From a bacterium (lineage in GTDB: Bacteria > Bacillota > Bacilli > Lactobacillales > Streptococcaceae): DNA of 64,000 bases. Location: positions 1 to 64,000 of the forward strand of contig CAJNCA010000006.1 in NCBI GenBank assembly GCA_905221145.1, given 5' to 3'. The notes below the pieces were generated by a model, which was not told where the DNA came from, did not search any database, and saw only the letters and a program-made list of their open reading frames with translations. Numbering within the stretch: the first letter of the stretch is position 1; the number at the start of each line of letters is the position of its first letter. The position numbers and the translations under genes are program-made. Shown here one piece after another: positions 47,773-61,342 of this stretch.

Positions 47773-48759
47773 CTAATGTAATTTTTTAGATTTTTCAATA
47801 TTTTTCAGTAATAAGAATCGGTATAAGGAAATGTTTATGAATAGAGCCAAAGCACTAATTCTTCTCCCCTTACGGAAAATTGGATTCCTAGCAATAGCAA
47901 AGGCATGGCCTTTTAAAAATCGGTGAATCTGAGAATAGGCTTCAAATTGTTTATACTGATCATCTAGTAACATCTTATCCATAATGAAGAAGTGGGCATA
48001 GGCCAATCTGAAGAACGCAACCTCTTTCAAGTCAGGATAGTTTTTCACAACTTCATTGTAAAACTTTTGGTAGATATCAATATAGGCTAAATCCTTCTCT
48101 GCATACGGTTTGGTCGTAATGCTATCCCCTCTATGGAAATAGTAGTAATAGGGTTTGGTATTAACAACGTACTTCTTAGCTAACTTGATTAAATCAAAAT
48201 GATAATAAGCGTCTTCGTAAATCAATCCCTTGGGAAAGGATAGGACCGTTGCAATCTCTCTCTTGATTAGCTTATTGCAGATCGTTCCAGGTATTTTTTC
48301 ACCTATGAGGTATTCCTTTAGAAATGTTTGAGAATCACAGACAAAATAATCATCCTGATTAGCTGACTGTGGGCTTTCATCATTAGCATAGACATTCATG
48401 ACACCACAGCTCGAAACATCCGCATCTTCTTGAATTAATTGCTCATATAAACTCTGAATCATTTCCGGATGGATATAATCATCTGAGTCAATAAAAATCA
48501 GATAATCCCCATGAGCCTGCTTCATTCCATCGTTTCGCGCTTGTGACAAGCCTTCATTCTTTTTATGAAGCACTGACACCCTATCATCTTGTTCAGCGAT
48601 TAAATCACACAAGCGACCACTTTCATCTGTTGCTCCATCATCGACAAGAATAATTTCCAGATTTTGATGGGTCTGCTTCTGAATGGAAGCTATCGATTTT
48701 TCTAGGTACTGCGCCACATTATAGACTGGCACAATCACACTAATTAATGCAGTTTCCAT
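47773..48759 (-). CDS. Family 2 glycosyltransferase
   Basis: 328 aa, GT-A fold: ISVIVPVYNVAQYLEKSIAS, IILVDDGATDESG, LSQARNDGMKQAHGDYLIFI and the DXD-type IDSDDYI. It adds a sugar to the undecaprenyl-linked repeat; by context probably a GalNAc of the teichoic-acid unit, but the donor cannot be read from sequence. Confidence 0.9.
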   Translation of the reverse strand: METALISVIVPVYNVAQYLEKSIASIQKQTHQNLEIILVDDGATDESGRLCDLIAEQDDRVSVLHKKNEGLSQARNDGMKQAHGDYLIFIDSDDYIHPEMIQSLYEQLIQEDADVSSCGVMNVYANDESPQSANQDDYFVCDSQTFLKEYLIGEKIPGTICNKLIKREIATVLSFPKGLIYEDAYYHFDLIKLAKKYVVNTKPYYYYFHRGDSITTKPYAEKDLAYIDIYQKFYNEVVKNYPDLKEVAFFRLAYAHFFIMDKMLLDDQYKQFEAYSQIHRFLKGHAFAIARNPIFRKGRRISALALFINISLYRFLLLKNIEKSKKLH

Positions 48760-48760
48760 G

Positions 48761-49864
48761 CTACTCCTCTAATAGTTTTTCTACTTGTTCGATTTGTTTG
48801 GCAATTGTAAATTGTTGAATAAATTGACTAGCCTCATTGACATCGAAGTTTGAGGCAGATGTCATGTAGTTCGTAATTGCCTGAGCTGCCTCTTGATTGC
48901 TCTCAATGATTTGTCCAAATCGACCTTCTTGGGATAATTCCTCAGCCCCTCCAACATCTGTAGAGACAAAAGGAAGTCCCAGACTCAAAGCTTCCACATA
49001 CACTCCAGGAAAACCTTCTTGCTTAGACATAGACAAGAGAACTTTCGTCTGAGATAAATACTGATAAGGATTTTTTTGATAACCAAGGAAATGAACATAG
49101 TCCTCAAGCCCATACTCTTTGGCTCGTTTTTTCAGTTCCTCTTCCATGTCACCAGCACCTATAAAGTAAAGGTGATAATGTTTTCCCTCTTGGTGTAATA
49201 GTCGTATCACTTCCACTACACGGTCAGAACCCTTATTTTCCTCAATTCGTCCAATGGTACAGATACTTTGAGGAGCAATCTCGATATCGCTCTTCTCTTG
49301 AGATTTTTCTAGAATAGTCTTAAAATCATAACCATTATAGACCGTCTGTAATTTTGAAGCATAATCTGGATAGACTTCCTTGATAGAATGACTGGTCTTT
49401 TTAGAAATTCCTACAATAGTATCCGCATCATCCAACTGGCGTCTATGTGATTCCCTTTTTGAGCTATCCTTAAGAAATTCTTCAATACTTCCATGAATCC
49501 AAGATATCTTCTTGACTTCTTTTCTTTTAGAGAACAAAAGTGGTGGATTCATAATGGTAAAGGAAACTTCAACATCATAGTCATCTTTCACCAGCAAGCG
49601 ACGAGTCAATCTTGGAAAATAAATTCTCATTCTCCACAAAAGAGCTCGTAACCATCTGGCTTGGCGATAATCCTGAAGGGATTTTAAAATTAGTACATGT
49701 TTCGGAACAGATTCATATCCTTTGTCAAAATGCTCCATTTCAAGAATATCAATATCATACTTTTCTGGATCTAAATTTGAAACAATGGTAGATAGAATCT
49801 TCTCTGCTCCGCCTCCGAGAGAAAAAGACCACATAAAAAATAAGATTTTTTTCTTAGCCACCAT
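48761..49864 (-). CDS. Family 4 (GT-B) glycosyltransferase
   Basis: 367 aa from ATG 49864. GT-B fold with N-terminal FFMWSFSLGGGAEKILSTIV and C-terminal ICTIGRIEENKGSDRVVEVI, EGFPGVYVEALSLGLPFVST (E-x7-E region). The start overlaps the LicD gene by 11 bp, and GGGAG sits just upstream; a GTG three bases on is an equal alternative. Expected role: second sugar transfer in the repeat unit. Confidence 0.88.
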   Translation of the reverse strand: MVAKKKILFFMWSFSLGGGAEKILSTIVSNLDPEKYDIDILEMEHFDKGYESVPKHVLILKSLQDYRQARWLRALLWRMRIYFPRLTRRLLVKDDYDVEVSFTIMNPPLLFSKRKEVKKISWIHGSIEEFLKDSSKRESHRRQLDDADTIVGISKKTSHSIKEVYPDYASKLQTVYNGYDFKTILEKSQEKSDIEIAPQSICTIGRIEENKGSDRVVEVIRLLHQEGKHYHLYFIGAGDMEEELKKRAKEYGLEDYVHFLGYQKNPYQYLSQTKVLLSMSKQEGFPGVYVEALSLGLPFVSTDVGGAEELSQEGRFGQIIESNQEAAQAITNYMTSASNFDVNEASQFIQQFTIAKQIEQVEKLLEE

Positions 49865-50699
49865 ATTCTCCCTTGTATTCTGTATAAGACTTATCCATAT
49901 CAGCGATGACAGCATCATGATGCGGTACCTGCTTGTCTGCTGGCGGAGGAGTCATATAATCCCCAAACGCAGTGCTGAGATAAGCATCATAGCCAACTGG
50001 AATAGGCATCTCTGTTCCTTCAAACGGCAAGAAAAGATTGTCTTCAAAAGATTCGATTGGGTACTTGTTTCTCATGTAGCCCGGACCTGAGCATAATTCT
50101 GTAATACCATCGCTCTCAGCCAAACCATATTTGGTCATTTCTTTCTCAGCTTTTTTCCAAATGCGATAACGGAGAGATTTTGGAGTCACACCCAGTAAAA
50201 TACGGCTTCCCCATTTCATGATAGCTCCATGCTTTTCTGGAACAGTTTGGGCACAAAAAAGGGAATAAATCAGGGCCCAGCGAACCTGTTTCTTCCGCTC
50301 AGCTGGATTTTTTGGATAATAATCCAAAGGCAACACGTCCAAGGCCAAACCATGTGGTAAATCCAAATCCTGCTGATAAGGCTTGATACATGTGGTTTCC
50401 TTGTCACGAATGGTAATAAAAAGATTGCGATCGACAAAATCCTTGTGACTCTTTGACAAGAAATAACGCTCATCTGCATAGCGAGGCCATAATTCTGCTA
50501 ATTTTTCATAATCTTTGCGGGGCATAAAAAAGTCTAGGTCGTCATCCCAAGGAATAAAACCCTTGTTTCGAAGGGCACCAATAGCACCTCCACCACAAAG
50601 ATAACAAAGCAAATCATGTTCTTTACAAAAGGCCACAAAATATTCAGCCATCTCCAGACTACGAGCCTGAATTGCTTTTAAATCAGTCATATTGTTCAT
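49854..50699 (-). CDS. licD3: LicD-family phosphotransferase (LicD3 candidate)
   Basis: 281 aa. LicD signature YLCGGGAIGALRNKGFIPWD followed by DDLDFFMPRKDY with the metal-binding Asp run. The pneumococcal gene in this place is known as licD3; it is thought to transfer a phospho-group such as ribitol phosphate in teichoic-acid repeat synthesis. A weak ribosome site precedes the ATG. Confidence 0.82.
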   Translation of the reverse strand: MNNMTDLKAIQARSLEMAEYFVAFCKEHDLLCYLCGGGAIGALRNKGFIPWDDDLDFFMPRKDYEKLAELWPRYADERYFLSKSHKDFVDRNLFITIRDKETTCIKPYQQDLDLPHGLALDVLPLDYYPKNPAERKKQVRWALIYSLFCAQTVPEKHGAIMKWGSRILLGVTPKSLRYRIWKKAEKEMTKYGLAESDGITELCSGPGYMRNKYPIESFEDNLFLPFEGTEMPIPVGYDAYLSTAFGDYMTPPPADKQVPHHDAVIADMDKSYTEYKGEYGG

Positions 50700-50767
50700 T
50701 ATTCTTTCTATCGTATCGTTCCATTATACCACAAATAAGGGATGAAAATCTATTGCAGACTGTAAAA

Positions 50768-50817
50768 AATCAAAGCTTGACTGCTGGATAAATAGCCTTC
50801 AAACTTTGATTTTTCTG
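50768..50817 (-). terminator. Terminator after the LCP gene
   Basis: AAAATCAAAG and CTTTGATTTTT arms flank a 28-base partly structured loop; T-rich on the minus strand. Confidence 0.65.
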
Positions 50818-50824
50818 TCTTAAC

Positions 50825-52135
50825 TTATCTCATTCCCATTTGAGCTAGCTTGGTTTGATATTTATTTTGATCGACTTGGAGAGCTATACCTCCATAGACA
50901 TCATAGGCATCTACCCAATCACCCAGTTCTGGAACTGTTAATCTCTCAATGCCGTTTTGTGCTCCATTTAGGAAGGATAAACCATTGGTCAATAAGAAAC
51001 TATAGGGAACGTTCGTAGAGGTCATCCCAAAGACCTTACCAAGTGCTTCTGAACCAGTAAAGAGTTTGGTTGGATCCTTGAGTTGCTGCAGAACAGCTGT
51101 CAACACTTGCTGTTGTCTCTTGGTACGACCGTAATCACCTTCATCATCATCACGGAAGCGTGCATAATTGAGCAAGGTTGAACCGTTCATCTGCTGTTTC
51201 CCAACTTTGATAGTCTGGGTTGGAGACTCCGTTTCCGTAGCATGCAAATCATCTCCCACCGTAGCTTCGGTTAAAAGTTGACCTTCCAAGGTTGAGAATT
51301 TGGCATCAATTGTCACCCCATCTGGGAACAGAGTGTCAATAGCGGTTGCGAAGGCCTGGAAGTCTACCAAGGCATAGTACTTAATGTCCAAGTCAAAATT
51401 GTCTTTTAGGACTTTTCGAACCATTTCTGCCCCTTTTTGTCCCTCTTGTTCCCCTAGTTCATAGGCCACATTCAACTTATTATCGGACTGCTTTCTACCA
51501 TTAATGACTTGGCTGTAACCGTCTATATAAACCAAATTGTCACGCATGAAGCTGACCAGCTTGATTTTCTTATCTGAGCCACCAACGTTTAGAACCATAA
51601 TAGAGTCCGTTCTCGTTTCTGCACTGTTTTGGCCAATCCGTCCATCCGTCCCCATAATCAAAATATTGACTCCATCCTTGGTATCTTGACCATGAAAAAT
51701 TTCTACTTGAGCTGCTTTTGCATTGGCAGGTTTGGTTGGATCAGCATTTGAATAGCCTTTTAGGAACATAAAAATCATGCCAAAACCGACACAGGCTAAA
51801 AGGGCAAGCAGTCCAACAAAAATACGACCCCAACGAATTTTACGTTTTTTAGATTTAACCTTTGGTTGAGAATGACTTTTCTGATATTTTTTTGCACGAC
51901 TACGGTTACCATAGGATGGAAGAGGAGACTGATTGATTGGTTCCATGAAAGACTCTTCCATATCATAATTTTCATTATGAATTTCTGGTGAAGCTTCACT
52001 ACCGCCAGCCATATTTAACTTACCTTGCAAGTAAGCAAACTCTTTTTTCTCTCGCTCATTGAGGTAATGAATGTTCTTAAAGAGATAGTCGTAACGTAAC
52101 TGCTCGTGATGGCTTAAGGGATTTTCTTTACTCAT
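50825..52135 (-). CDS. psr: LytR-CpsA-Psr family protein (Psr)
   Basis: 436 aa. A long cytoplasmic N terminus with basic residues, one TM helix (~105-125, IFVGLLALLACVGFGMIFMF), then an extracellular LCP domain (VNILIMGTDGRIGQNSAETR, SFMRDNLVYIDGY, RFRDDDEGDYGRTKRQQQVL) with the conserved Arg and Asp. LCP enzymes transfer undecaprenyl-linked polymers onto peptidoglycan; its place beside the teichoic-acid genes fits that. Confidence 0.9.
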   Translation of the reverse strand: MSKENPLSHHEQLRYDYLFKNIHYLNEREKKEFAYLQGKLNMAGGSEASPEIHNENYDMEESFMEPINQSPLPSYGNRSRAKKYQKSHSQPKVKSKKRKIRWGRIFVGLLALLACVGFGMIFMFLKGYSNADPTKPANAKAAQVEIFHGQDTKDGVNILIMGTDGRIGQNSAETRTDSIMVLNVGGSDKKIKLVSFMRDNLVYIDGYSQVINGRKQSDNKLNVAYELGEQEGQKGAEMVRKVLKDNFDLDIKYYALVDFQAFATAIDTLFPDGVTIDAKFSTLEGQLLTEATVGDDLHATETESPTQTIKVGKQQMNGSTLLNYARFRDDDEGDYGRTKRQQQVLTAVLQQLKDPTKLFTGSEALGKVFGMTSTNVPYSFLLTNGLSFLNGAQNGIERLTVPELGDWVDAYDVYGGIALQVDQNKYQTKLAQMGMR

Positions 52136-52976
52136 CTTCTCTCCTTTCCATGGTCTGATATTGGATAAATAGGATAGGCACCCAGAACTTTATACTGGAT
52201 TCCAATCGCTTCTAATTCTTTTTGGGCAAAGTGGACCAGGTCCTTATCAGCATAGTCCACATCAATAATGAAAAAGTATTCTCCCAGTGCTGTCTTGAGT
52301 GGCCGACTTTCAATTTTTGTCAGGTCAATTCCTCGCCAAGCAAAAGTTGAAAGAGCCTTGTAAAGTGCGCCGGGAAGATTGTCCGGTAAGGTCAAGGCTA
52401 AACTCATTTTTTCAGTTTGTGCTTGCAAAGGAATAGCTGTACCTTCAGCTCCCAGAACCCAGAAACGTGTGAAATTGGCTTCCATTTCCTGAATATCCTC
52501 AGCAATCAGTTCCAAGCCATATTCCTCGGCAGAACTTCTAGGAGCAATTGCAGCAAAAGGCTGGTCTGGATGTTCGGAAATAAAGCGGGCCGCATAGGCT
52601 GTACTAGCAGTCACCTCAATTTGAGCATCTGGATACTCTTCATCGATGAATTTCTTTCCTTGAGCCAAGGCCTGTGGATGAGAAAAAATCTTTTCAATCT
52701 TAGTGTGACCTGGCACCACCATCAACTGCTGGTGAATGGGCTGAACGATTTCTGCTACTGCTTGGATGCGAGCCTGATGAAAAAGGTAGTCCAAAGTTTC
52801 ATGAACACTACCCTCGATAGAATTTTCTACTGGTACCACAGAATATGCCACCAGGCCTTGCTCATAGGCCTTGATAACATCTGTAATATTGGCAAAGGCC
52901 TGCAATTCCTCATGAGGAAAAGCTGTCTGCACAACGTGGTGTGAAAATGATCCCTTGGGACCTAGATAAGCAATTT

Positions 52977-52980
<4 letters not shown>
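52132..52980 (-). CDS. pheA: Prephenate dehydratase
   Basis: 282 aa: catalytic domain (IAYLGPKGSFSHHVVQTAF, VPVENSIEGSVHETLDYLF, TRFWVLG) then an ACT domain (LALTLPDNLPGALYKALSTF, KIESRPLKTALGEYFFIIDV) for phenylalanine feedback. No chorismate mutase domain. 4-bp overlaps with aroK and psr. Confidence 0.95.
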
Positions 52981-55159
<2,179 letters not shown>

Positions 55160-55169
55160 GATTTTCTCC

Positions 55170-56273
55170 TTATTTGACAACGACTGTGTAGTCGGTGTTT
55201 TCTGTTATGAGGTGCTCGGCTCGTTCCAAATCTTGAGCATTTTTAAATGAAATTTGTAAAATCCCGTGAATATCCTCACGGTTTTCCTCGTTGATGTGGA
55301 TGTTAACCAAGGAAGTTCCACGTAGCAGTTCCAAAATTCGCAAGATGACATCTTCTTCATCGGGAACGTCAACATAGAGATCGTAAGAACTGTCCACACC
55401 ACCACGCTTATGGATTTCCATAGCCTGCCGTTGTTCACGCGCCTGATTGAAAAAGTTCCAAATCTGCTCCTCATCTCCCTTGCTGATGGCTTGTCCAACC
55501 TCATCTAAACGCTCCTTGAAATCCTCAATTCGATCCAAAATGGTCTCACGATTGGACAAGAGAATAGAAGTCCACATACCTGGCTCGCTTTCCGCAATTC
55601 GGGTCATATCTCGAAAACCACCGGCCGCAAAGCGCCTTGCCATCTCATGTTCCTGAGCATAGACCGCAGTCTGCTCCATGAGACTAGAAGCCAGAATATG
55701 TGGAAAATGGCTAATCTGAGAAGTCACTCGATCATGCTCCTTGGCATCAATCTCGATAAATCGGGCATGAAGACCTGAAAGCAGATCCTTCATTTCCTCA
55801 AGCGTATCCTGACTTGTCAGTCTCGAAGGTGTGAAGATATAGTAGGCATTTTCAAAGAGATTGACATCCGCAGAAGCTGCCCCTGTCTTATGACTACCAG
55901 CCATAGGATGGGCCCCGACAAAGCGAACAGGCTTGCCAGCCAAATACTGCTCCGCCGCATCCACAATAGCTGACTTGGTCGAACCGGCATCTGAAATAAT
56001 CACACCTTCTTTCAAGTCCAAGTCAGCCAATTCCTTAATAAAGGAAATGGTTTGTTTGATTGGCAAACTGAGGATGATGATATCTGCCAAAGGAGCAAAA
56101 CTAGCAAAATCATCCGTTGCACGGTCAATCATGCCTTCTTTCAAGGCGATATCTCTCGAAGCTTGACTGCGATTATAACCTAAAATTTCATAATCTGGAT
56201 GATCGCGTTTGATACCGAGTGCCATAGAGGCACCAATCAAACCAAGACCTGCGATATAGATTGTTTTTGCCAT
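55170..56273 (-). CDS. tyrA: Prephenate dehydrogenase
   Basis: 367 aa. NAD-binding [20 protein letters not shown], catalytic [21 protein letters not shown]-terminal ACT domain ([20 protein letters not shown]). Oxidative step to tyrosine. Same operon as aroC (9-bp gap). Confidence 0.95.
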   Translation of the reverse strand: MAKTIYIAGLGLIGASMALGIKRDHPDYEILGYNRSQASRDIALKEGMIDRATDDFASFAPLADIIILSLPIKQTISFIKELADLDLKEGVIISDAGSTKSAIVDAAEQYLAGKPVRFVGAHPMAGSHKTGAASADVNLFENAYYIFTPSRLTSQDTLEEMKDLLSGLHARFIEIDAKEHDRVTSQISHFPHILASSLMEQTAVYAQEHEMARRFAAGGFRDMTRIAESEPGMWTSILLSNRETILDRIEDFKERLDEVGQAISKGDEEQIWNFFNQAREQRQAMEIHKRGGVDSSYDLYVDVPDEEDVILRILELLRGTSLVNIHINEENREDIHGILQISFKNAQDLERAEHLITENTDYTVVVK

Positions 56274-56282
56274 AGGAACTCC

Positions 56283-57449
56283 TTAATAGTTCTTTGTATA
56301 GTCTCGGTGTTGGGCTACCGCTTCTTTTAATTCCTCAAGATTATCTGATGAGAATTTTTCAAGGATTTCTTGTGCCAGAACCGTAGCCACAACGGCTTCC
56401 ATGACCACTCCTGCAGCTGGAAGAGCGGTCGGATCACTTCTCTCCACGGTTGCCTTATAGGGTTCGTGGGTTTCGATATCTACACTCATAAGTGGTTTAT
56501 AAAGAGTAGGAATGGGTTTCATAACACCACGAACAACGATGGGTTGTCCATTAGTCATGCCACCTTCAAAGCCACCCAGATTGTTGGTACGGCGAGTATA
56601 GCCGTCTTCTTTAGACCAGAGAATTTCATCCATAACTTGGCTTCCTTTGCGGTAACCAGCTTTAAATCCAAGACCAAATTCCACCCCTTTAAAGGCATTG
56701 ATAGAAACCACTGCTTGGGCCAATCGTGCATCCAATTTTCTATCCCATTGAACATAAGAGCCGAGGCCGACTGGAACACCTCCAACGACTGTCTCGACAA
56801 CTCCACCGATGGTATCACCATCACGTTTGATTTGGTCAATATAATCCTTGATTTCCTGCTCTCGTTCTTGATTGACAATAGAAACTTCAGACTGGGCAGC
56901 TCGCTCCTTAATCTCAGCCACTGTCAGATTTTCAGGTACATCGATTTCCTTGCCGCCAAAGACCACGACATGATTGGCGATTTCCATATCCAGTTCAGCC
57001 AAGAGGCGTTTGGCTACTGCTCCAACTGCTACCCGCATGGTTGTTTCACGAGCTGATGAACGTTCCAAAGAATTTCGCAAATCATCAAAACGGTACTTGA
57101 TACCTCCAACCAAGTCAGCATGACCTGGACGTGGATGAGTGATTTTTCGTTTGCTTTTAAGGCGGTCTTCAATGTCCTCCGCAGACATGATGTCCAGCCA
57201 TTTTTGGTGGTCCTTATTGATGACATCCATAGTAATGGGAGCCCCTGTCGTTTTCCCATGGCGAACGCCCGATGTAAAGACAACCTGGTCACTCTCAATC
57301 TTCATACGACCACCACGACCGTAGCCACCCTGACGGCGTTTAAGGTCTCCATTAATATCCTCAGCTGTCAAAGGAAGTCCAGCTGGAATTCCCTCAATAA
57401 TAGCTGTCAGACGAGGGCCGTGTGATTCTCCTGCAGTTAAATATCTCAT
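56283..57449 (-). CDS. aroC: Chorismate synthase
   Basis: 388 aa. N-terminal [39 protein letters not shown], signature [21 protein letters not shown]-dependent formation of chorismate, the branch point used by pheA and tyrA here. Confidence 0.97.
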   Translation of the reverse strand: MRYLTAGESHGPRLTAIIEGIPAGLPLTAEDINGDLKRRQGGYGRGGRMKIESDQVVFTSGVRHGKTTGAPITMDVINKDHQKWLDIMSAEDIEDRLKSKRKITHPRPGHADLVGGIKYRFDDLRNSLERSSARETTMRVAVGAVAKRLLAELDMEIANHVVVFGGKEIDVPENLTVAEIKERAAQSEVSIVNQEREQEIKDYIDQIKRDGDTIGGVVETVVGGVPVGLGSYVQWDRKLDARLAQAVVSINAFKGVEFGLGFKAGYRKGSQVMDEILWSKEDGYTRRTNNLGGFEGGMTNGQPIVVRGVMKPIPTLYKPLMSVDIETHEPYKATVERSDPTALPAAGVVMEAVVATVLAQEILEKFSSDNLEELKEAVAQHRDYTKNY

Positions 57450-57458
57450 ACACTCTCC

Positions 57459-58526
57459 TTATTTTACCAAGTAGTCTTTCATCTCTTCCAGAGAAACTGG
57501 GTGAATGGTTGCAGAACCAAGCTCTGGCACCAAGACCAATTTCAAGGTGTTGCCACGCGCTTTCTTGTCATGAGTAAGAGCCTGATGAAGCTTATCAACA
57601 TCCCAGTTTTCATAGTCAACAGGTAGTCCAAATTTCTGACATATCTCTGTGATAGATTGGGTAATGCCAGCTGGCATGAGGCCTTTTTCCTCAGCAACCT
57701 TGGAAATCTGCACCATGCCCATGGCCACAGCTTCACCATGCATGACCTTGCCATAACCGGCAGTCGCTTCAATAGCATGGCCAATGGTATGGCCAAAATT
57801 GAGGTAAAGGCGAACACCATTATCCAACTCATCCTCAACTACCATCTTGCACTTGACCTGACAAGAATGTTCAATCAAAATCTCTGCATGTTCCAGAATG
57901 CTCTCCACAGAACCATCTAGCTCCGTCAAGAGAGCCCACAGTTCTGGATCCTCAATCAAGCCATACTTGATGACCTCACCCATCCCTTCAATCAACTCTC
58001 TTTTTCCGAGGGTTTCAAGAACAAGTGGGTCAATCAAAACCCCATCTGGTTGGGTAAAAGTTCCTACCATATTCTTAGCAAATGGAGTATTGACGCCTGT
58101 CTTTCCACCGATAGAAGAATCAACCTGAGCTGTCAAGCTGGTCGGTATCTGAACAAAATGAATGCCCCGCATATAGGTAGAGGCCACAAAACCAGCCAGG
58201 TCTCCAACGACACCACCACCAAGAGCCACAATTCCATCGCTACGAGTCAGCCCCTGCTTAACTAGAAATTCATAGACTTTCTGAACAGTGGTTAAATTTT
58301 TTCTTTCTTCGCCTTCTAAAAAGTCAAAAACAGCTACCTGAAAACCAGCATCTTCTAGGCTGAGCTTGACCTTCTCTGCATAAAGAGAAGCTACATGGTT
58401 GTCTGTTACAATGACCACTTTTTGCGGTTGCCAGAGTTCTCGCAACCATTGACCAGCTTGAGCCAGACAACCTTTTTCAATCTGAATATCATAAGGATGA
58501 TGAGGAATATCGATTCTGATTTTCAT
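57459..58526 (-). CDS. aroB: 3-dehydroquinate synthase
   Basis: 355 aa. NAD-binding [20 protein letters not shown], substrate and metal ligands in GEVIKYGLI and [20 protein letters not shown]. Second step of the shikimate pathway. No DAHP synthase gene is in the window; the first step must be encoded elsewhere. Confidence 0.97.
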   Translation of the reverse strand: MKIRIDIPHHPYDIQIEKGCLAQAGQWLRELWQPQKVVIVTDNHVASLYAEKVKLSLEDAGFQVAVFDFLEGEERKNLTTVQKVYEFLVKQGLTRSDGIVALGGGVVGDLAGFVASTYMRGIHFVQIPTSLTAQVDSSIGGKTGVNTPFAKNMVGTFTQPDGVLIDPLVLETLGKRELIEGMGEVIKYGLIEDPELWALLTELDGSVESILEHAEILIEHSCQVKCKMVVEDELDNGVRLYLNFGHTIGHAIEATAGYGKVMHGEAVAMGMVQISKVAEEKGLMPAGITQSITEICQKFGLPVDYENWDVDKLHQALTHDKKARGNTLKLVLVPELGSATIHPVSLEEMKDYLVK

Positions 58527-58544
58527 AGGAGAATCTCCCTTTCT

Positions 58545-59399
58545 TTATTGGTATTTTTCTGTTAAAGACTGCCAAATCTCTTCTGTCGGCATTTCCTTGC
58601 CTGTCCACAGTTGAAAGGCTTCTGCAGCTTGATAGAGCAACATTCCCAGACCATTGACGGCGGGATTTCCCTGACTTCTAGCCCATTTCAAAAATGGGGT
58701 TTCAAAGGGTTGGTAAATAATATCTGCTACTAAGAGAGTTTCTGGTAAGACTATGCTTTCAGAAACTGGAGACGACTGGCCATCCATCCCTACACTTGTC
58801 GCATTGACAAGTAAATCCGACTCGGCAATCCTTGCTTGCAGTTCAGAAACATCTTCTAAAGCATACAAGTCCACTTTAAAGCCTGTTTGCTCCTGTAACT
58901 TGTCTAGGTAAGGTCTTGTTTTTTCCATAGAAACTGAACGAACAAAGACTGAAATCTGACTGACGCCATCCAAAATAGCCTGTGCCAAGATTGATTTAGC
59001 CGCACCACCTGCACCCAGCAAGGTCATCTTCTTACCTGTAATTGTAAAAGAAGGCAAGCTCTTAAAAAATCCCTTGCCATCTGTATTATATCCAATTAAA
59101 TTGCCATTATCATTGACAACCGTATTGACCGCACCAATCAAGTGCGCTTCGTCACTCAGCTCATCCAAATATGGAATCACTTGCTCCTTATAGGGCATGG
59201 ACAGGTTGATGCCAAACATCTGGTAGCGACGAATATTAGCCACTGTTTCTGCCAAATCAGCTGCATCAATCTCCCAAGCCACATAAGCACCATTGGTAGC
59301 CGTCGCCTCAAAGGCCCTATTGTGAATAAAGGGGGAAATAGAATGCTTAATAGGATTGGCAACAACTGCTGCTAAACGTGTATAGCCATCAAGCTTCAT
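58545..59399 (-). CDS. aroE: Shikimate dehydrogenase
   Basis: 284 aa. [15 protein letters not shown], catalytic Lys/Asp in [24 protein letters not shown]-binding [18 protein letters not shown]. Overlaps aroD by 11 bp. Confidence 0.96.
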   Translation of the reverse strand: MKLDGYTRLAAVVANPIKHSISPFIHNRAFEATATNGAYVAWEIDAADLAETVANIRRYQMFGINLSMPYKEQVIPYLDELSDEAHLIGAVNTVVNDNGNLIGYNTDGKGFFKSLPSFTITGKKMTLLGAGGAAKSILAQAILDGVSQISVFVRSVSMEKTRPYLDKLQEQTGFKVDLYALEDVSELQARIAESDLLVNATSVGMDGQSSPVSESIVLPETLLVADIIYQPFETPFLKWARSQGNPAVNGLGMLLYQAAEAFQLWTGKEMPTEEIWQSLTEKYQ

Positions 59400-60066
59400 C
59401 CAAAATCTCCCTGATTTTTTTCATGTTAGCTAGGGAAATCTGACCAGGGGCACTGGCCTCATCTAGACTAGCAAAGGACCAGCTAGAACCTGTCACATCC
59501 GCAGTGATACGAGAAACCTTACCCACCTTACCCATAGAAATAGTTACATATTCCTGCTCGGGATTGAGGGTTTTAAAGCCTCGTGTATAGTTCATCAAGT
59601 CTAAGACATCTTGCTCCGTGTGAGCCATCACCGCAACCTTAACAAGTTTTGGATTTAGGCTCGTCAACTCTGACAAGATTTCCATCATATTTTCAGGTGT
59701 TTCTTGGAAATTGTGGTAACTCAAAACGAGATTTGGGAAGTCCAGCATTTCCTCAAAAACATCCTTGTAGCTGTAGTACTCAAAATCAATATAGTCTGGT
59801 TGATAGAGTTGCGCCACTTCCTTGATTAGATGGATATATTCTTCTGAAGAAAGGTCAATTTCTCCCCCTTCAGCGCGAGTTCGCAGAGTGAAAACCAACT
59901 CACGACCTGCGAATTTTTCAAAAATAGCTGGAGCCACCTGCAAAATCGCTTCCTTAGGCAGATAGTCGGCGCGCCATTCAATGATATCAGCATCCTGATA
60001 CCTCGTGGCATCCAGAGCCTGGGCCTCCTCTAAACTTCTTGGCATTACTGAAACGATTAATTTCAT
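59389..60066 (-). CDS. aroD: Type I 3-dehydroquinate dehydratase
   Basis: 225 aa TIM barrel with IIEWRADYL, Schiff-base Lys in [18 protein letters not shown] and [12 protein letters not shown]. Overlaps the methyltransferase gene by 4 bp and is co-transcribed with it. Confidence 0.95.
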   Translation of the reverse strand: MKLIVSVMPRSLEEAQALDATRYQDADIIEWRADYLPKEAILQVAPAIFEKFAGRELVFTLRTRAEGGEIDLSSEEYIHLIKEVAQLYQPDYIDFEYYSYKDVFEEMLDFPNLVLSYHNFQETPENMMEILSELTSLNPKLVKVAVMAHTEQDVLDLMNYTRGFKTLNPEQEYVTISMGKVGKVSRITADVTGSSWSFASLDEASAPGQISLANMKKIREILDEA

Positions 60067-61226
60067 TTACTAACCTTCATACTAATCACCTTGAGGTAAT
60101 TACTACTTTCATCTTTTTTATTATAGGCGAAATCTGCTGGAAGACCGTATTTATTTAAAATCTGGTAACTTCTTCCTGCAAAGCCTTTATCAATTTGTTC
60201 TGTAAATTTCTGGCGGGAAACATTGGCAGCATTGGTACTGGCAATGATAATCCCTCCAGGATTTAAAATCTCAAGACTCTGGGAAATCAACTTGTGATAA
60301 TCCTTGGCCACAGAGAAAGTTTGTTTTTTGTTCCGAGCAAAGCTAGGCGGATCTAGGACAATCACATCGTAGGTCAGGCCTTTGCGTTTGGCATACTTGA
60401 AATATTCAAAGACATCCATAACCACAAAACGGTGGGCGTCCGTGCTGATTCCATTTGCCTGAAAATGCGCTTGAGACAATTCTCGTGAACGTTTGGCTAG
60501 GTCAACAGAAGTTGTCTGACTTGCTCCTCCCATGGCCGCAGCTACTGAAAAGGCTGCTGTGTAGGAAAACATATTGAGCAAGGATTTACCCATGGCCAAA
60601 CCGTCAACCAGACTACCACGAACCTCATGCTGGTCTAGGAAAATCCCTGTCATCAAGCCATCATTCATAAAGACTTGATACAGAACACCATTTTCCAAAA
60701 CAGTGAAAAAGTCAGGTGCTTCTTGACCATAAACGTGTGCAGATTCATAGTCCAAACCCTTAAAACGAATCTTCTCATAGGCCCCTAAAACCTCAGGAAA
60801 AATCTGTCTAAAGGCTTCTGAGATAACCTTGCGAATCTGATAAACATAAGAGTTATACCAAGAAAAGACAGCATAGTCGCCATAAAGGTCCACTGTCAGA
60901 CCCCCAAAGCCATCTCCCTCTTGGTTAAAGAGACGAAAGGCAGTTGTCAAATCATCTTGATAGTAGGCGCTTCTCTTTTCTTTAGCTTGTCTAAACAGCG
61001 TTTCAAAGAAAGCTTGATTAAAGATCACCTTGTCTTTGCTAACAAACCAGCCCAAGCCCTTGTTTTGCTGAGAAAGATAGGCAGTACCAAGAAAGTTTCC
61101 TTCCTGACTCTGCACTTCTACTTCCTGATCCTTAAGATTGACATTCTCAAGATCACTGGCTTCTAGTAAAACCTGACCTTTGGCGAGCTTCTTTTCAACC
61201 CTTTTGCTAACTCTTATTCTATTCAT
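60063..61226 (-). CDS. Class I rRNA large-subunit methyltransferase (RlmI-like)
   Basis: 387 aa from ATG 61226. PUA domain at the N terminus ([20 protein letters not shown]), then a Rossmann methyltransferase ([37 protein letters not shown]). The VLDPPSFAR motif is typical for the RlmI/YwbD group that makes 5-methylcytosine in 23S rRNA. It is the first gene of the shikimate operon; its promoter abuts the start codon. Confidence 0.88.
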   Translation of the reverse strand: MNRIRVSKRVEKKLAKGQVLLEASDLENVNLKDQEVEVQSQEGNFLGTAYLSQQNKGLGWFVSKDKVIFNQAFFETLFRQAKEKRSAYYQDDLTTAFRLFNQEGDGFGGLTVDLYGDYAVFSWYNSYVYQIRKVISEAFRQIFPEVLGAYEKIRFKGLDYESAHVYGQEAPDFFTVLENGVLYQVFMNDGLMTGIFLDQHEVRGSLVDGLAMGKSLLNMFSYTAAFSVAAAMGGASQTTSVDLAKRSRELSQAHFQANGISTDAHRFVVMDVFEYFKYAKRKGLTYDVIVLDPPSFARNKKQTFSVAKDYHKLISQSLEILNPGGIIIASTNAANVSRQKFTEQIDKGFAGRSYQILNKYGLPADFAYNKKDESSNYLKVISMKVSK

Positions 61227-61233
61227 AACTACC

Positions 61234-61262
61234 ATTATATCAAACTTTTAGCCAATTCTCAA
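61234..61262 (-). promoter_or_regulatory. Promoter of the RlmI-aro operon, almost no leader
   Basis: Minus strand TTGAGA (61262-61257), 17-bp spacer, TATAAT (61239-61234). Only seven bases separate the -10 from the ATG at 61226, so transcription would start at or 3-4 nt before the start codon. No Shine-Dalgarno sequence is possible in between. Confidence 0.72.
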
Positions 61263-61342
61263 AAAAGAAACTACCCTTGCTTTTTTACTCTTCTTTTAAA
61301 AAATGGTATACTAATACTAATAAAAAATTAGGAAGTAAATGT

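Noticed and set aside
52417..52944. 175-aa plus-strand frame opposite pheA
   Set aside because: Antisense shadow of pheA with Cys/His/Phe-rich composition and no initiation signal.
56370..57056. 228-aa plus-strand frame opposite aroC
   Set aside because: Fully antisense to a highly conserved enzyme gene, no promoter or ribosome site, no recognisable motif.
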